Counted from the first letter of the stretch, positions 23,741 to 36,455 are shown. The stretch is DNA of 50,954 nucleotides from Glomus cerebriforme (GCA_003550305.1 QKYT01000151.1:23226-74179); one strand, 5' to 3'. Translations and numbers: made by a program. Notes: a model not told the origin generated them from the letters alone.

Positions 23741-25420
23741 ATGATTTTACCTTCTATTTTTTTACAAAATAGTCCTTTTTTTAGACTTTTTTTGTGACAT
23801 GTAATAATAACCTATATTTTAATGGAAATACTTACCTTTCTTTTGCTTACAGGTTTAAGTTAAGTAACCTTTTTCTTTTCATTAAAGTTGTTTTAAAAAG
23901 AAAGGAAACTATATATATACTCTACCCTATGCTATTTTTATTGCTTTACCATACAAGAATCGATTTATTACCTCACTTTGTGTCCTATTCTTTTTCATAT
24001 TTGAACTTCCATCAGGATTACTTCTATTAAAGAGATAATATTATTTATAAAAGACTGATCTTTCTTTAACTATCAGAACTCACAGGATATATAAAAGTAT
24101 ACTGATCTTTTAAAGGTTTAGTTTTTACAGTTTTTTGAAAACTTCAAAATTATAGATAATAATGGACATATAATTACCTGCCTAAACCTTTTCAAAATTC
24201 TATGATTAGTTTCAGTAAGATTTTACTATAGCTTTATTATAGTTTTGATAAAGTTTTAGCAATTTTGACATTAATAGATATAATACCATAGATTTCTATA
24301 TCTTCAGATTAATACTCAAATCTTCAATATAGGAATCATTAGTTAAAATTATAAAATCACAAAACTTAGCTTATTAAGTTATGGACAGGTTTTACTCAAT
24401 CTTCATTAAAGAATTCTATCATCAACTTTAGATTCTATAATGCAAGAAATTCAAGAAGCGAGAAGTAACTCATCTTTCAATTATCAAAACTGATTCTAAT
24501 CTATAGGTTCATTTTATTTCTCCTATCAGTCAAAATCAGAAAATATCTCACTACATTGTTAGATAATCTTTTAATGAATTTAGCCATATAATTCTCAATA
24601 AGCTATCATATACTATCCAAGCTGCAAAGATAGGATACATTATGATATAAAACTTTATAGGAAAAGAAATAGCCAAAGGGAATTTATTCTTAAGAAAAAT
24701 TCATAAACTGTTAAATAAGATTTAAAGTATATACAGTAGAGATATTTTGCAATATATTGGCTTATGAAAAAGAAATATAAAGAAATATAAATAATGTAAT
24801 TATAATAATAATAGTAGTATAAATAGTAGGTTTAATTCTTTAGCAATAGACAATAATAATGATATAAATACAATAGAACCTATCACCAGCTTTAGCAGAA
24901 TTATTGATAAAAGTTCTGGTACTTATATTATTCAACATTATCTTCTGTTAAATTTTTACAATCAGAAAGGAGATTTTCATCTTCTTCTTTTCCTATATCA
25001 ATCTTTATCATACAGTATTATCAAATTCTAAGATAATGTTCAGACTTCATCCTTAAATTTGTTTTGTACCTTTTACCTTCCCATGACCAATCTCAACTGA
25101 TTAAATATTGTTAAACTAGTTTCTAGAAACAAATGATTCTCTATTGGATTGTTTCTCTATGAACCTTTATTATCATCATCAATGAAAAATGGTTCTCCAT
25201 AATCACACTGGCACATTCAATGATGTTGTACCTGCTATAATCCTTTCTGATTATCCATCGTATGATATTTTGTTGATTAGAAAATATATTCAGAATCATA
25301 ATATTTAAGCTGATTTAAAGAACTTATTAGTTACTAATGGTATAACTGTTACTATAGTACATGCAGTCTAAAGCTACTACTTTTTATCATGTGACTTCAA
25401 ATGAATAGAAAAAAAAAATT
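23741..25420. other. Decayed coding-like DNA and a solo repeat copy
   Basis: From about 24400 to 25350 the plus strand has broken frames with protein-like stretches (STLDSIMQEIQEARSNS, SYTIQAAKIGYIM, IIDKSSGTYIIQHYL). They are interrupted by many TAA/TAG stops. This is probably another ORF of a decayed retroelement, family not recognised. Bases 24150-24260 are an inverted copy of the repeat found at 43195-43430 (see that entry). Confidence 0.35.
24150..24260 (-). repeat. Inverted copy of the GTTTAGGCAGG repeat
   Basis: The segment CCTGCCTAAACC through CTATGATTAGTTTCA, TTTTACTATAG and TTATTATAGTTT matches the reverse complement of 43310-43430 almost base for base, with a few changes. It shows that the direct-repeat unit at 43.2 and 44.0 kb is a dispersed family. 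Confidence 0.6.
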
Positions 25421-26639
25421 AATTAATATATATTTAAAAAATATTCTATAATATTGTAGTTTGAACAATACTTTTTCAAATAACAGAGAGTTTTTTCAAA
25501 TCGGATTACTGCAGCATAAGTTATATAAGTTTAAATTTTAGTAACTTTACTAAGTTTGGTATAAATTTGGCTAGTTTAGAACTAATATAATGCAGGCCAA
25601 AATTTACAAACTGGCCAGAATTAAGAATTTAGATTGATTATAAGAAATTTATACATCGCCAGGAATTTTTCTAATTCGTTAATTCTAGCCGAAATTAAGA
25701 AACTTTCCTTTTTTGGGAGTATAGTATAACCTAAATTTCAATTTTGAAGAAAAACAAAATTGCCTTTTTTTTTGGTTTGTATAACATTATCCAAGTGTAG
25801 AGTTGCAATCTATCAATTCATAAATAAACACATTTCTGCCATTTTACGAATATTAAGTCAATAAAAAGAATGTTTTTTTTTGAGATATCTTATGAATATC
25901 TATCAATACATAATATGATAAAAAAAATTGTCTTCAAAAATAAAAGTAGAGAGAAAATTAAAATGGATTGAAATTCATCCGGATTGGATGAAAAATCAAT
26001 CCGTTTTTATTTTCTCTTTTTTTTTGTATTAAATAGTAATTTTTTAAATTACTAGATTGTGCATTGGAATGCAGTCTTATAATATATAAAAAACAATTTA
26101 ATCTTTATTAATTAAAATCTGTGTATAATTGCCAAAATGTATCCTTTCGGATTCATCCGGATCGTAACTCTATCCAAGTGCCCCAAAATAGAAATTCTGG
26201 CTAGAATTAATGAATATGACGATTAACATGTGACAAATAGGATTTCACACCTCAAAAAAATTCTAAATCCCTAGAATAAACTAAATAGTAAAAATGAAAG
26301 TCAGAGGGTGTGATATAGGGATGACAAATTGGAGGCGATGAATAATGATGTCATACTCCTGCGAGATATACATTTGCCCTATTAATATTTATAATATTCT
26401 TTACATTTAAAAGTTTTTTTTATAAAAAAATTTTAGATAAATTATAAAATTATAATCATATTAATATTAAATTTCATATACATGTGATTATAAAACAGAA
26501 ATCTTGCTATAAGTACACTCCTTTATAATTATAGCATTTACTAGTTCCAAGAAATATGATTATAAGGGAAGTTGACTGTACTTATAAAACTACTTACTTT
26601 TAAGAGTAAACTTTTTTTCTCAAATTATTTAACATGTAT
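25421..26639. other. Intergenic repeat-like sequence
   Basis: No gene seen. It contains variants of the palindromic motif AATTCTGGCCAGAATT (near 25608 and 26196) and ATTCATCCGGAT copies near 25973 and 26149. A tiny TA-flanked inverted-repeat element at about 26516-26578 ends in GTTGACTG next to TA, resembling the pogo-like ends elsewhere in the window. Confidence 0.35.
26516..26578. repeat. Tiny pogo-like MITE remnant
   Basis: TA dinucleotides at 26514-26515 and 26579-26580 flank a 63-bp segment. It starts CACTCCTTTATAATTATAG and ends with the reverse complement of CAGTCAACTTCCCTTATAAT. The ends resemble those of the Tigger-type element (CAGTTGACCC) and the MITE at 42933. The left end is imperfect, so this is a tentative call. 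Confidence 0.35.
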
Positions 26640-27115
26640 TACCCATAGAAATAATAGCTTTGTGATTTCTGTTTTTTAGAAACTTGGTTATCCTTTATTC
26701 TATTAGATTTTCTTTTTTAATTTCTTTCTCATAATTAATTGAATATTATTAGAAAAACTATCTACCAAAAATCCTGAATTGTAATTTTCATGTGTTTCTA
26801 ATAAAGTATCAAGTTTTTCAAATTATTTTCACTTTATTTGAGCTTTTCTTTCTATTTAGTTTTTCTTTTCTTTAATTTTATTATATTTGATTACAAGATA
26901 AGATAGTTTATTTTTGATTTATTCCTATGATTTTTCTAAAAAAACTTTAGCAGTAGTTAATTTGGCAAAGTTTAATTTATTTTTTTTATAGATAGCAAAG
27001 TTTTCTTTAAAAAAACTTAACAATTTTCATCATTCTAGCCAGTTTTATTCCTAGCAGATCCTGTTTTTTCTGCTTTTTGAACATTCTTCTTTTTGGAGAC
27101 TTTTGCAATCATCAA
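26640..27115 (-). pseudogene. Decayed Myb/SANT-like gene fragment
   Basis: On the minus strand a start-like stretch MIAKVSKKKNVQKAEKTGS (from about 27111) runs into a stop. Further on, near 26780, the frame gives KLDTLLETHENYNSGFLVDS. That recalls the conserved KLDEILGTRE..P.FLVDS region found after Myb/SANT-like DNA-binding domains in many transposon-associated proteins. Stops and frame changes lie between. The assignment is tentative. Confidence 0.35.
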
Positions 27116-27977
27116 AGATTGATGTTATTTCCTGAATTTTGGATATAAATGATTGTAGTAAAATAAGTGTTTAAAATCTTGCAAATGTTCTCATATGACT
27201 ATTATTTATTATAAAAATCAATTAAAAGGTAAACAATTTTTGTGAATCAGTTTGACTGATCTCTGATCATTTTTTTAACCAATCATCTAAGGGTAGGTTT
27301 TGCAATGGTCTGACAGATTATATCAAAATGTCAAATGATCAGACTGACCGTCTTAACTGTGACTATCAACAAAAATTAATAATGCATTTTTTTTAAAAAA
27401 AAAACTCTTTCATTTATTTTTTAGGAACAGCCTTTTGGACTTTGAATGGGCGAAATGGAGGTATTTCTTTTTATTTACACATCATAAAGATGTATTTAAA
27501 CACTGTATAATGTATATATTTAATTATAATTTTTATTGACAGTTGTGCAATATATTTGGCATAATCTATCACACATTTCTGCTTCAATGATATACTTACT
27601 GCGCATGACAAATATCTTCTGCACATTTCAGGTGATCAGTTATTAATTATAAATAAATGTATTGCGAAAAACTACATGATGATATTTCTGTATTTTCTGT
27701 TTCTTTTTCTTATTCTCTAGTTGTATTATATTCTGAGCAAAAGCCTTTGATTACCCCCAACTTGTCTTGGACGTCCACATAAAAATGCCAGTTCTTCGTG
27801 TCTTCATAAGAAATAAATTATCTGGACTGTGATTATCATTTTAGATGTCATTTTATGATGTTATGTGTCATGTGTTATTATTATCAGAGATAATCATTTA
27901 TTCTCGTTCTCATATTTTGTTGATTTCATTATATTTTTTAGTAATTCTTAACATTAATCTCAGTCAGATATTTCAAT
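27116..27977. other. Upstream region of the small membrane-protein gene
   Basis: About 860 bp, less AT-rich than its surroundings toward 27700-27960. It should contain the promoter of the gene starting at 27978. No ORF of note. Confidence 0.35.
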
Positions 27978-28901
27978 ATGAGTAATAATAATGTGGATAA
28001 TGGTAAGATCTTAAGTGGTCATTCGTGTAAGAACTAAAGAAAATTTACTAATTATTTTCAGGGGAAGTGATTTCCTACTAGAATGACGCTAGGCTTTCAT
28101 AGAATCAGAAAAATGTCTTCCTATCATTCTGGATTCCAATATATAAATTTTAGAGCTTTCTTGCCCGTTAATTCATACAAGAAAGGCAAGCTCATATTCA
28201 TGAAAGAAATCAAAGATTCTGAAAAATAGAAATAACTCTAGTTCTTAAATGGATCACGAATTAAGTTTTATTTTAACTCACTTAAACTTATTAACAATAT
28301 TCTGTCATTTCAGTTATAGAAGTAAAGGAACTTTCTGAAAGTATTGTATCTACCGTACCTTCTGGAAGTACTGCACCTACCGTACCTCCTGTTTTGACTA
28401 CATCAGAACCAGATTTATCAGAAGAACTACAAAAGATTCGTGACAGTTTGCCTGAAGATTCGCTTATGTATTACAATAATATCGATGGCAATGAAGATAA
28501 AATAAGTTATTTAAAATCGATTCGAGCAGATAGAATGAAAAATCATAAAAAAGGAGTATGATTTGTTTTGTTTATTTATGATTTGCTTTTGTTTATATTC
28601 ATCACAGAGATTTTTCACACAAATAATCTAGTTTTCTCGTTTTCTTAATTTTTTTACATTTATCTAATAGGGTTCTATGATAAAACTATTTGGAAATATA
28701 ATCATCTTTGCTATCGTCACTGGTTCGTTCATTGGTAGCATAAAATCTGAGAATGATGTTTATTAATTGATTTCATATTTGTATTGGGTTATAGGACTTA
28801 ATAAAAAGTTTTGTTGGTGTGCATTCTATTTAATAGTACTAGCAGGTTTTTTCTTTAATAATTGCAGGTTATTAGAAAATATGATGAAACTTCATGCATA
28901 A
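27978..28901 (+). CDS. Small two-helix membrane protein, family unknown
   Basis: Four exons joined by GT..AG introns: 27978-28002, 28314-28555, 28671-28734 and 28795-28901. They total 438 nt (145 residues) with all phases closing. The N-terminal two thirds is soluble and contains a short repeat (TVPSGSTAPTVPP) followed by acidic helices (SEELQKIRDSLPEDSLMYY). A basic stretch (RADRMKNHKKG) precedes two probable membrane helices (about residues 93-110, LFGNIIIFAIVTGSFIG, and 116-131, FCWCAFYLIVLAGFFF). This layout fits an internal-membrane protein with a cytosolic N-terminus. I do not recognise the family. Intact splice sites and frame in a field of relics suggest it is a living gene. A further intron at the last exon's TTGCAG/GTTATT cannot be excluded. 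Confidence 0.65.
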
Positions 28902-29829
28902 ATAAAAATGAAAAAAGTTTTTTGATTTGTATTTTATGCATGTATTACCATTAAAAATATTTTACCATATATTATTTGTTATTTTGTAATTTTCTCACAA
29001 AAAGGTATATCACGTAAATACAAATCAGGTTATAGCCTGTGATACATAACATTTCTATGCAGAACACACATGCCATTTGTATTCTAAGAAATCAGCCTAG
29101 GTCACACAAATATCAATTGATTTTGCAATATTTATCTGCAATTTAAACGTAGAGTTATATTTATTATAAGATTATTGATTATAAGAGGTCAAAATTTTTA
29201 GATGGTTGATTAACAAATTTCTTCATATCGGCGGATTTGTCCTATCACCTAATATAAGGATATATCATTTAATAGTTCAAAAAAATAGTGCGATTTTCTA
29301 AAAAAAATGTGATCTGGTATGATTTAATTTTGGCCAGAATTAACATATCATAATATTTTATTCAAATGTAAATTGTATGATAATTTACGTATGTAATGTA
29401 TATCTGGTAACTAATCAGTATACTTTATTTAATGTGATGTATGTATGGACAATATGATTGATAATCTTTTACTTGCATAATTATTTTAAAGTATATTAGA
29501 AAAGAACTCTTTTACTGAATAGAAATTATTTTTATAACTGTCAGTATTTAATGTCACAATAATTCTTTATAATTTAATAATCTTTTTGATATATAGTTTT
29601 TGGAATGCTGCTTTAGAAGTAAGTAGAAAGGAAGAAAATTTATTATTATTTTAAGGAAAAGACTAATGTTCTTTTCCTTTATTTTTTAAGAACCTGGACT
29701 TAAAGGTAAGGGAAGGAAATACAATTATTTTAAAGAAAAGATGCTGTTTTTTTTTTGTTTTTAGTGAACTTGAATTTATTTTAATAAAAAATACTTTTCT
29801 TTTTTTATTTAAAATAAATAAAGATTTAG
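28902..29829. other. Intergenic region with start of a degenerate tandem repeat
   Basis: No gene seen. From about 29600 a loose tandem repeat begins (units of roughly 70-110 bp). Its units carry GGAAAAGA, TTCTTTTCC-type runs and a GGACT core, and it continues at 30721-30920 beyond the hAT-like insertion. Confidence 0.4.
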
Positions 29830-30920
29830 GTTTGGACTAGTATTGTTAATGGTTCAGCTTGGTTTAGCTTAAGGCCTAAGTCAAGCCAAGCTGATAAAAA
29901 ATCAAGTTGAATTAAATCGGCTTGAAGGTTTAAGCTAAGCCAAGCCATAAAGCTAATGTGAGCTGATGGAGCCGATAATTGTGAATCTGATGGAACTGAT
30001 GGAGCTAATGAAACCAATAGAACTAATAGAGTCAATATTTAATAAAGTCTAAATTACTCATGTTGAAAAAAGTTTTTTTTTTTATGAAAATTTTTTTTTT
30101 TGCTTAATAAAAAGATACCATGTTGATCAAGATTCATTGCTAAGCTACCCATTTGTTAATCAGGAAATTTTCCTAAATGGAACTTTGCTACGGATAGGTG
30201 AGTTTTATTTTTATTTCATTTTTTTGTTGTTATTTTTTCTCTAATTTCATTTCTTTATTCTCAGGTATAATCAGACTACTTCTTTATTTGGAAAATAGAG
30301 GTGATATTGGTTATTTTTATTTTTATTTATTTTTATTTTTTATTTTTTTTAGTTTTTTTCATCTAAATTTTTCATTTTATTTTTATGTCTTAATTTCACC
30401 ATGAATCAGACATTTGGATGGCTGCTTTATCAACTTTATGCTTGAAAAATGAAGGGAGACTGGTAAGTTTCTTATTTTATTTTATTTTGTTTCCTTTTAT
30501 TTTTTAGTTTTTTCATCTAAATTTTTTATTTTATTTTTAGGTCTAATTTTATGCTTTCATCACAGATTGGACATTCGGGTTGCTTGCTACTTTACAAATG
30601 GAACCTTATGATACCAGCTATAAATAAAGTACTATAAAATTATTTTTAAGTTTTAATAAAATTAATTAATTAATCAGCCTTATTTGCTTGGTTAAGTTCA
30701 GCTTAAACTTAACAACACTAGTTTGGACTCATTGGAAGTATAAAGAAAGAAAAAAGAATTTATTTTATTTTTATTTAAGAAAAGATACTATCTCTTTTCT
30801 TTGTTTTTTATTTATTAAGTAATACAGATTTTGGATTTTTGGACTCATTGAAGGTAAAGGGAAAATGTAATTTTATTTTAAAAAAAAAATATTAACTTTT
30901 TTTTTTTTTNTTTTTTAGAT
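29600..30920. repeat. Degenerate tandem repeat split by the hAT-like element
   Basis: Units near 29620, 29693, 29764, 30721 and 30836 share AAGG(T)AAGGGAA-type starts, TTATTTTAAGAAAAGA, a T-rich run and a GGACTCATTGAAGG-like core. Copies are diverged. The units on the right continue the pattern on the left once the 883-bp insertion is removed. Confidence 0.4.
29838..30720. mobile_element. hAT-like non-autonomous element with perfect 8-bp target duplication
   Basis: The 883-bp element is flanked by GTTTGGAC at 29830-29837 and again at 30721-30728, a perfect 8-bp target-site duplication as hAT transposases make. Its ends are TAGTATTGTTAA and the reverse complement of TAGTGTTGTTAA, fitting the hAT terminal pattern. 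Subterminal regions are rich in AGCTT/AAGCT motifs that also run through the second element (36456-37263). The interior has low-complexity TTTTATTTT runs and no transposase. It inserted inside a GGACT-containing tandem repeat unit. Confidence 0.8.
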
Positions 30921-32879
30921 GAACACAGATTTGGCTTTTTGAAAAGATTTTAAGATTGTTTAAACTGTGATCAATTCGATGATAGAAGGAGGGTTTAAAG
31001 TTTTTTTTAAAAAAATTTTGTATCTTAATAAAAATAGTAAAAAATAAAAATTTTAAATTTTAAATTTATTATTTCCAACTTAATAAAAATAATTCTATTT
31101 TTTTAGTTAATGATAATTAAAGTAGTTTTTTATTGGATAATGATAGTAATATAATGGTAATGACTATGGTTATATATGGTTATATATGTCATTATCGAAA
31201 TGAACTTTTTTTTTTACAAAAAACAAAGAAAATAAATAAAATAAATTTATTTTTATTTTTTAATGAATATTTAATTATATTTATATAAGAATGAAAAGTT
31301 TATGATGATAAATCACACTAGTCCAAAATTTTACATATGTATCACAAACGTCATAATTCTGGCCAGCATTATAAAATTTTCTTTTATATTTTTTATATTA
31401 CACAAAATTCAGAATTGCATCAATCTTTTCATTTATATTAAGCTTATTTTTTACTATTTGGTAAATAAATTTCATCCTATATGCTGTTATTTTCATCTTC
31501 CANTTATCATTAACTCATGATTTCTTTGCAAATTTTTNANTGTTATCTNATTTTTACTCTTTAACTATAGATTTTCTTTTTGATAGATGAGTTATCATTA
31601 TTAAAATTGAAATTTTATATGAAATTTTACTTAAATATTGCTAATTCTTTAGTAAACTTTAAATTGTAATAGTTATAAAAATTTTATAATATTTTGAAAA
31701 AATAAACCAATAAAAATATTAAGCAAGTGTTGATTTATAATTTTATCAGTTTAAATTTGCCAATAATTGATTTAATTTTAATTTATAAAATTTTAAAGTC
31801 ATATGACTTTTGTGATGTTTATAGGTGACAGCCACCATACATATTATTTTATATAAATTATTAAGTAAATTTTATTAGAAATGAAAGTAATATTCACAAA
31901 GCATTTCCCCACCATCACTATATGTATTAAAGGTTATTATATAGATTTTTAATTTACACAAATGTGTAAAATTAAGAAATTCAAATTATTACATAAATTT
32001 ATGTTCTTACCTCCTATCTGCTATGCATATATTTTAGTTGGACAATTAGCTACTTTCTTCATCTCAATTTTTCAAAAAATATTGATTTTTTTTGGTTTTA
32101 GTGTAGAAGGATCAACATTACCAAATAAATAAAAAAGAGTCCTATTTTCATACTTAAGGATTTCTATTATTGCAGATTTATGCTTATCACCTCCATCTTT
32201 AAATGTCTGTTAAAAAAAATGTGTAACTTGCTAATGATTTTTTTTTCAACCAGAATATAAGAAAATGCCTTTACATTCTATTGCTTATATAATTCCATAA
32301 ATTTAGACATATGATATACAAGAACATGCATATATGATGTAATTGCACTTGGCTTATATAATTCTCTTTCAATACATATTAAATTTAGTATTACTCTATC
32401 TGGCATTAAAAATAATTCTAACCAATCCTCAGCTTCAAATTGAAATTATTATGGACTATAATTTATAATTTTTTAATTTAAAATTAAAATAAATTTGATC
32501 AAATCTATTTTATAACTCACAAATTTTTTTTGCTCTTGAAGGTGGTAAAATTTGGTTTAAATTAAAATTCTTTAAAATATTTAACTTATCATTACCCATT
32601 AAAGATGTATGGCTTCATATATTAGTTTTATATTTCTTTCAAAATTGAAAATGTATACCAATTCTATTCATTTTCTAAACGATTTCATCATGATATATAT
32701 TATCAAATTGGTTATATTTCTTTAATTCTGCTAAAACTAAGCTCCAAAGATGATCTCATATTCTAAGCATAATATGTAATTCATTATTATTGTTATATGT
32801 AAATTAGCTAATAAAAGTAAACACAAGCAATACATGACTCTTAATTATTATTCTTTTTGTAGCAGAAAAATAAAATAGA
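30921..32879. other. AT-rich intergenic region, no gene seen
   Basis: About 2 kb with several ambiguous bases (near 30910 and 31503-31550). The motif CTGGCCAG occurs near 31362. I can support no gene or RNA. The right end borders the hAT transposase relic. Confidence 0.35.
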
Positions 32880-33740
32880 AACCATTTCATTTTAAAAATA
32901 AAATCTTATTCACCAAATTTGATGATAAATAGATTCTTTTCACTAAAATATAGTTTCTGGTATTAGAAAACAACCGTTCGCTTAGGACTGATGTTGATAG
33001 AATAGCAAGATATTTATATACCAATTGTATCAGAATTAAAAATTTACCTGTATTTTTCATCTACCATTCTAAAGGGTCATCTTTAAGTTTAATTAGTTCT
33101 AACTTTATGTAAGATGCTACTTCATTATCTGTATTCATTTGTGAAAAAAAGCCTTCCAACTCGCTGAAAAAGTAATCATCATCATCTTCGTAATCTTTAT
33201 TTAAAGTATATTCTTCAATATTATCTGAAATAAAGAGATTCTTCTTCAACTCTTCATATAAGATTTTGATTAAATATTATACTTTAGTTCGATGTTCTAG
33301 TGATCAACTAAAGTATTTGAACCTTAATTCTAAAAATATGGTTACTAAAGAAATTTCAGTTGGATCTGTTCATAATTCATCTAAAGATAAATATATTGTA
33401 ATTTAAGTTTTTGAAGTAAACCATCAATAGAAATACTTGGCAAATATTTCACTTTATTTAGATCTTTTAATTTAACATTGTACTCTGCTTGATTTGCTTG
33501 ATTTATTTGATTCATCTGGTTTCATTATTGTTCTTATTCTAAAACATGAATATTTCTCATCCTTTGATAAAATTGCTTATACACATATTGCCAATATTGA
33601 TAAGTACCAGCAATAGAAATATCATCATCTATATAATTATTCTTGTTTCCTTCATATACTTCACTATAAGTTAGATTTATATAATTTTCAATTGTTTCAT
33701 TATCTTTTGAAGCAAATCTTTTTTTTTAGCAATTCCATAC
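32880..33740 (-). pseudogene. Decayed hAT transposase, C-terminal part
   Basis: Minus-strand frames give the hAT C-terminal dimerisation region. EVASYIKLELIKLKDDPLEW runs into a TAG at the second Trp of the family's WW. It resumes as KYLAILSTSVLSERLFSN, the diagnostic SER-x-FS box, then NLVNKILFLK. Upstream, FLELRFKYF corresponds to the LDPRFK motif, and YLPSISIDGLLQKL and YKQFYQRM lie before it. Stops and frameshifts make it non-functional. Its N-terminal part should lie to the right but is displaced or replaced by the snap-back element at 33773. It is a relic of the superfamily that could have mobilised the hAT-like elements nearby. Confidence 0.75.
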
Positions 33741-33772
33741 ATAGATAAATAAGATTAAGAGTTGGATATTTG

Positions 33773-34324
33773 CACTGGTCAAAAACTGATCTATCTTACA
33801 GATATCTTACAGATATCTTATAAATATCGGGTACCCAAAATGCGAAAAATCTGCTATACATCGGGTATCTAATATGTATACTATAGAATTAAAAAATACA
33901 ATTTATTAATTATTTCGCTATCCAATGATTATAAAAAGATGAAATATAGCTCATTTGATTCATCTCATTGAGACGTATCGAATGGTACTAATTTTGCATT
34001 TTTAGGTATAATAAATGCTGAGATATTTGATAAATTGTAAAAAAATAAACAAAAAATACTGATTTGTCAAATATCTCAGCATCTATCACACCTAGAAATG
34101 CGAAATTAGTACCATTCGATACNTCTCANTGAGNCGAATCNAATGAGCTATATTTCATCNTTTTATNATTACTGGATAGTGAGATAATTAATAAATTGTA
34201 TTTTTTAATTCTATAGTATACATATTAGATACCCGATGTATAGCAGATTTTCTGCATTTTGGGTACCCGATATTTATAAGATATCTGTAAGATATCTGTA
34301 AGATATATCAGTTTTTGATCAGTG
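33773..34324. mobile_element. Snap-back (fold-back) inverted-repeat element, about 550 bp
   Basis: Nearly the whole segment is one inverted repeat. The left arm runs from CACTGGTCAAAAACTGAT (33773) to about 34035. The right arm runs from about 34064 to its complement, ending ATCAGTTTTTGATCAGTG (34324). Arms of about 260 bp are nearly identical and include GGGTACCC and a TCTCATTGAGA core. A direct TTG flanks both sides (33770-33772 and 34325-34327), possibly a 3-bp target duplication. Seven or more N's in the right arm suggest read collapse on the hairpin. Confidence 0.75.
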
Positions 34325-34899
34325 TTGGTACACATAAATATCATATTACTTTTTCAAATAGTTTTAACAACTTTACCATATCTTGTAAAAATTTACAAGT
34401 TAATAAAAATATGTTAATCTCAGTTAATTAAAATTTATATGATATTTAATTAATAAAAAAAATTATTATACTCTTTTTCTTTGATTGATAAGCATAGTTT
34501 CTCCAGTTTTTTGCCTTCCTTTTATAAGGCGTGATCCAATTTGGCAAGTAAAGTAACTGAAACAAATTTCATCAAATTATGTAATTCTAAATATATTTCT
34601 ATACTAAGTAAATAGAATTCCTTCTAGTTTTAACATCTGTTAAAATGTCAAGAGGATTTTTTATAGTATCTTGATTTTTGTATAGATTATTCTTATATTG
34701 CGCTTCTTATAAACATTATGTCTGCTTAGGACTACAAAAAAAATTTGTAAATTTTTTACATAATAATAAAACTCTAACTTGTTTTAAACCTTCTTGAACT
34801 GATAATTTAATTATTTGATAATTATTAATTTTATTTATTTTATTTGTTAATTTTTTTTTAAAAAAATATCTTTTTATTATAAAAAATAGTAAACTCTAA
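34325..34899. other. AT-rich spacer, possibly the N-terminal side of the hAT relic
   Basis: No intact ORF. The minus strand has short protein-like pieces near 34540-34600 that could be the lost N-terminal part of the hAT transposase, but I cannot confirm this. Confidence 0.25.
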
Positions 34900-36455
34900 A
34901 CTAATAATAAAGATATACTTACAAATCCTACCCTTTCATTTGAGAATATTGCTAAATTTAAAAGACTAATTGATTCATTAAATTATCAGGAACTAATTTT
35001 GCTATGTCAAATAATACAAAAATTGAAACCTACTCTTCACTATAATCATATTTTAGACTGTATCATTGGATTAATACTACCAGTTAAACAAACTAAAATT
35101 AATACATATGAAGATATTCAACTAATTATTAACAATATTAAAACAAAAAAAGCAATTGTAAAAGATATTTGTATCTATATCCTACGTACAGGTAATTTAT
35201 TTATTTAAATAACCAAATCCTTTAATTATATTAATAATAATTCACTATTTTATTTTACTAATTATTAGATACTGTTACTAAACTTTCTGTCAATAATTAT
35301 TGTATTAATTGTAAATGATAGATCTGATAATATATCAACTATAACCAGCTTTTATCAAGAATTATTAACTCAAATAGCATCACAACTTAACCTTTCAATA
35401 TTATCAATCGAATCAGATAGTAATTCAAAGTACAAGTTGCAATCCAATCATATTTAACAAATGAGCGGTTAACTTTTTAAAATAAAAAACTTGGAGTTGA
35501 TTTTAGCTATCCAGTTTTTCCAAATGTAGGACCTGTTATTTATGTACAAGATCCCAAACATGCCAAAAAAACTAGTTAGGATGCAATTATATTTGGTGTA
35601 TGCCTTCTTACTTTGGGAAATTCACCAGTATAATTTGAACAATTATTAAAATTGTCAAATCTTCTTAATTCTATAATGTATTATCATGATATAGTAAAGC
35701 TTAATTATCAAGATGATAGTGCAGCATATCATGTATTTTGTTCAAAAAATCTACAAAATTGCCATGATATTGAAGATTTACAAGAACTTTTTATATATCT
35801 TTTCATTATAGATAAGATAAAAAACTAAATTTGATTATAAATGATAAACTTTTTCATTATTTAATATATTTTTTAATTTAGATGAATTTATTGATAGTTA
35901 TTTAAACTGTAAAATAACTCTATTAAAAGAATTAAAATGTTAATATCATCTTTTTTCTTTTTACAAATTTAGAAAAAATATATAATAAATGTAAGCGAAA
36001 AGTATTTTGACTTTATTTCTGTAAGTAAGAATTTTTTAGCAGATTAAACCTTTGTAATTTTTATTTCTTTTGTAGAGTCTATAGTTTTATTAATAAAAAT
36101 ACATCAGAAATATTACTTAAATTATCTATTTTTGCTATAGATGTACAGATCAGAAGTTTGTGAATACTTTTTTAGTATAGCGCATTAAATTAATTCAGAT
36201 TTTAATTATTCAGAGTTATTATAAGTAGTTCCAAAAATTTCTCAATGTATCAAAACATTAAAAACAAAAAATATTATATTAGAAAAAGAAAAATCTGTAT
36301 GTGAAGGTAAGCAGATAATAATAATATTTATAAATGTATTTTATATTAAATTCTTTATCTAATTTTAATTTTTTTAAATAGGATATCATTTTGATTATAA
36401 TATAAGAAATATTAATTCAACAAAATTAATAATATTATGTGATTAGTCATCAGAT

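Noticed and set aside
29838..30060. AGCT-rich sequence as a promoter or coding repeat
   Set aside because: It is the subterminal part of a hAT-like element shared with a second copy at 36456.
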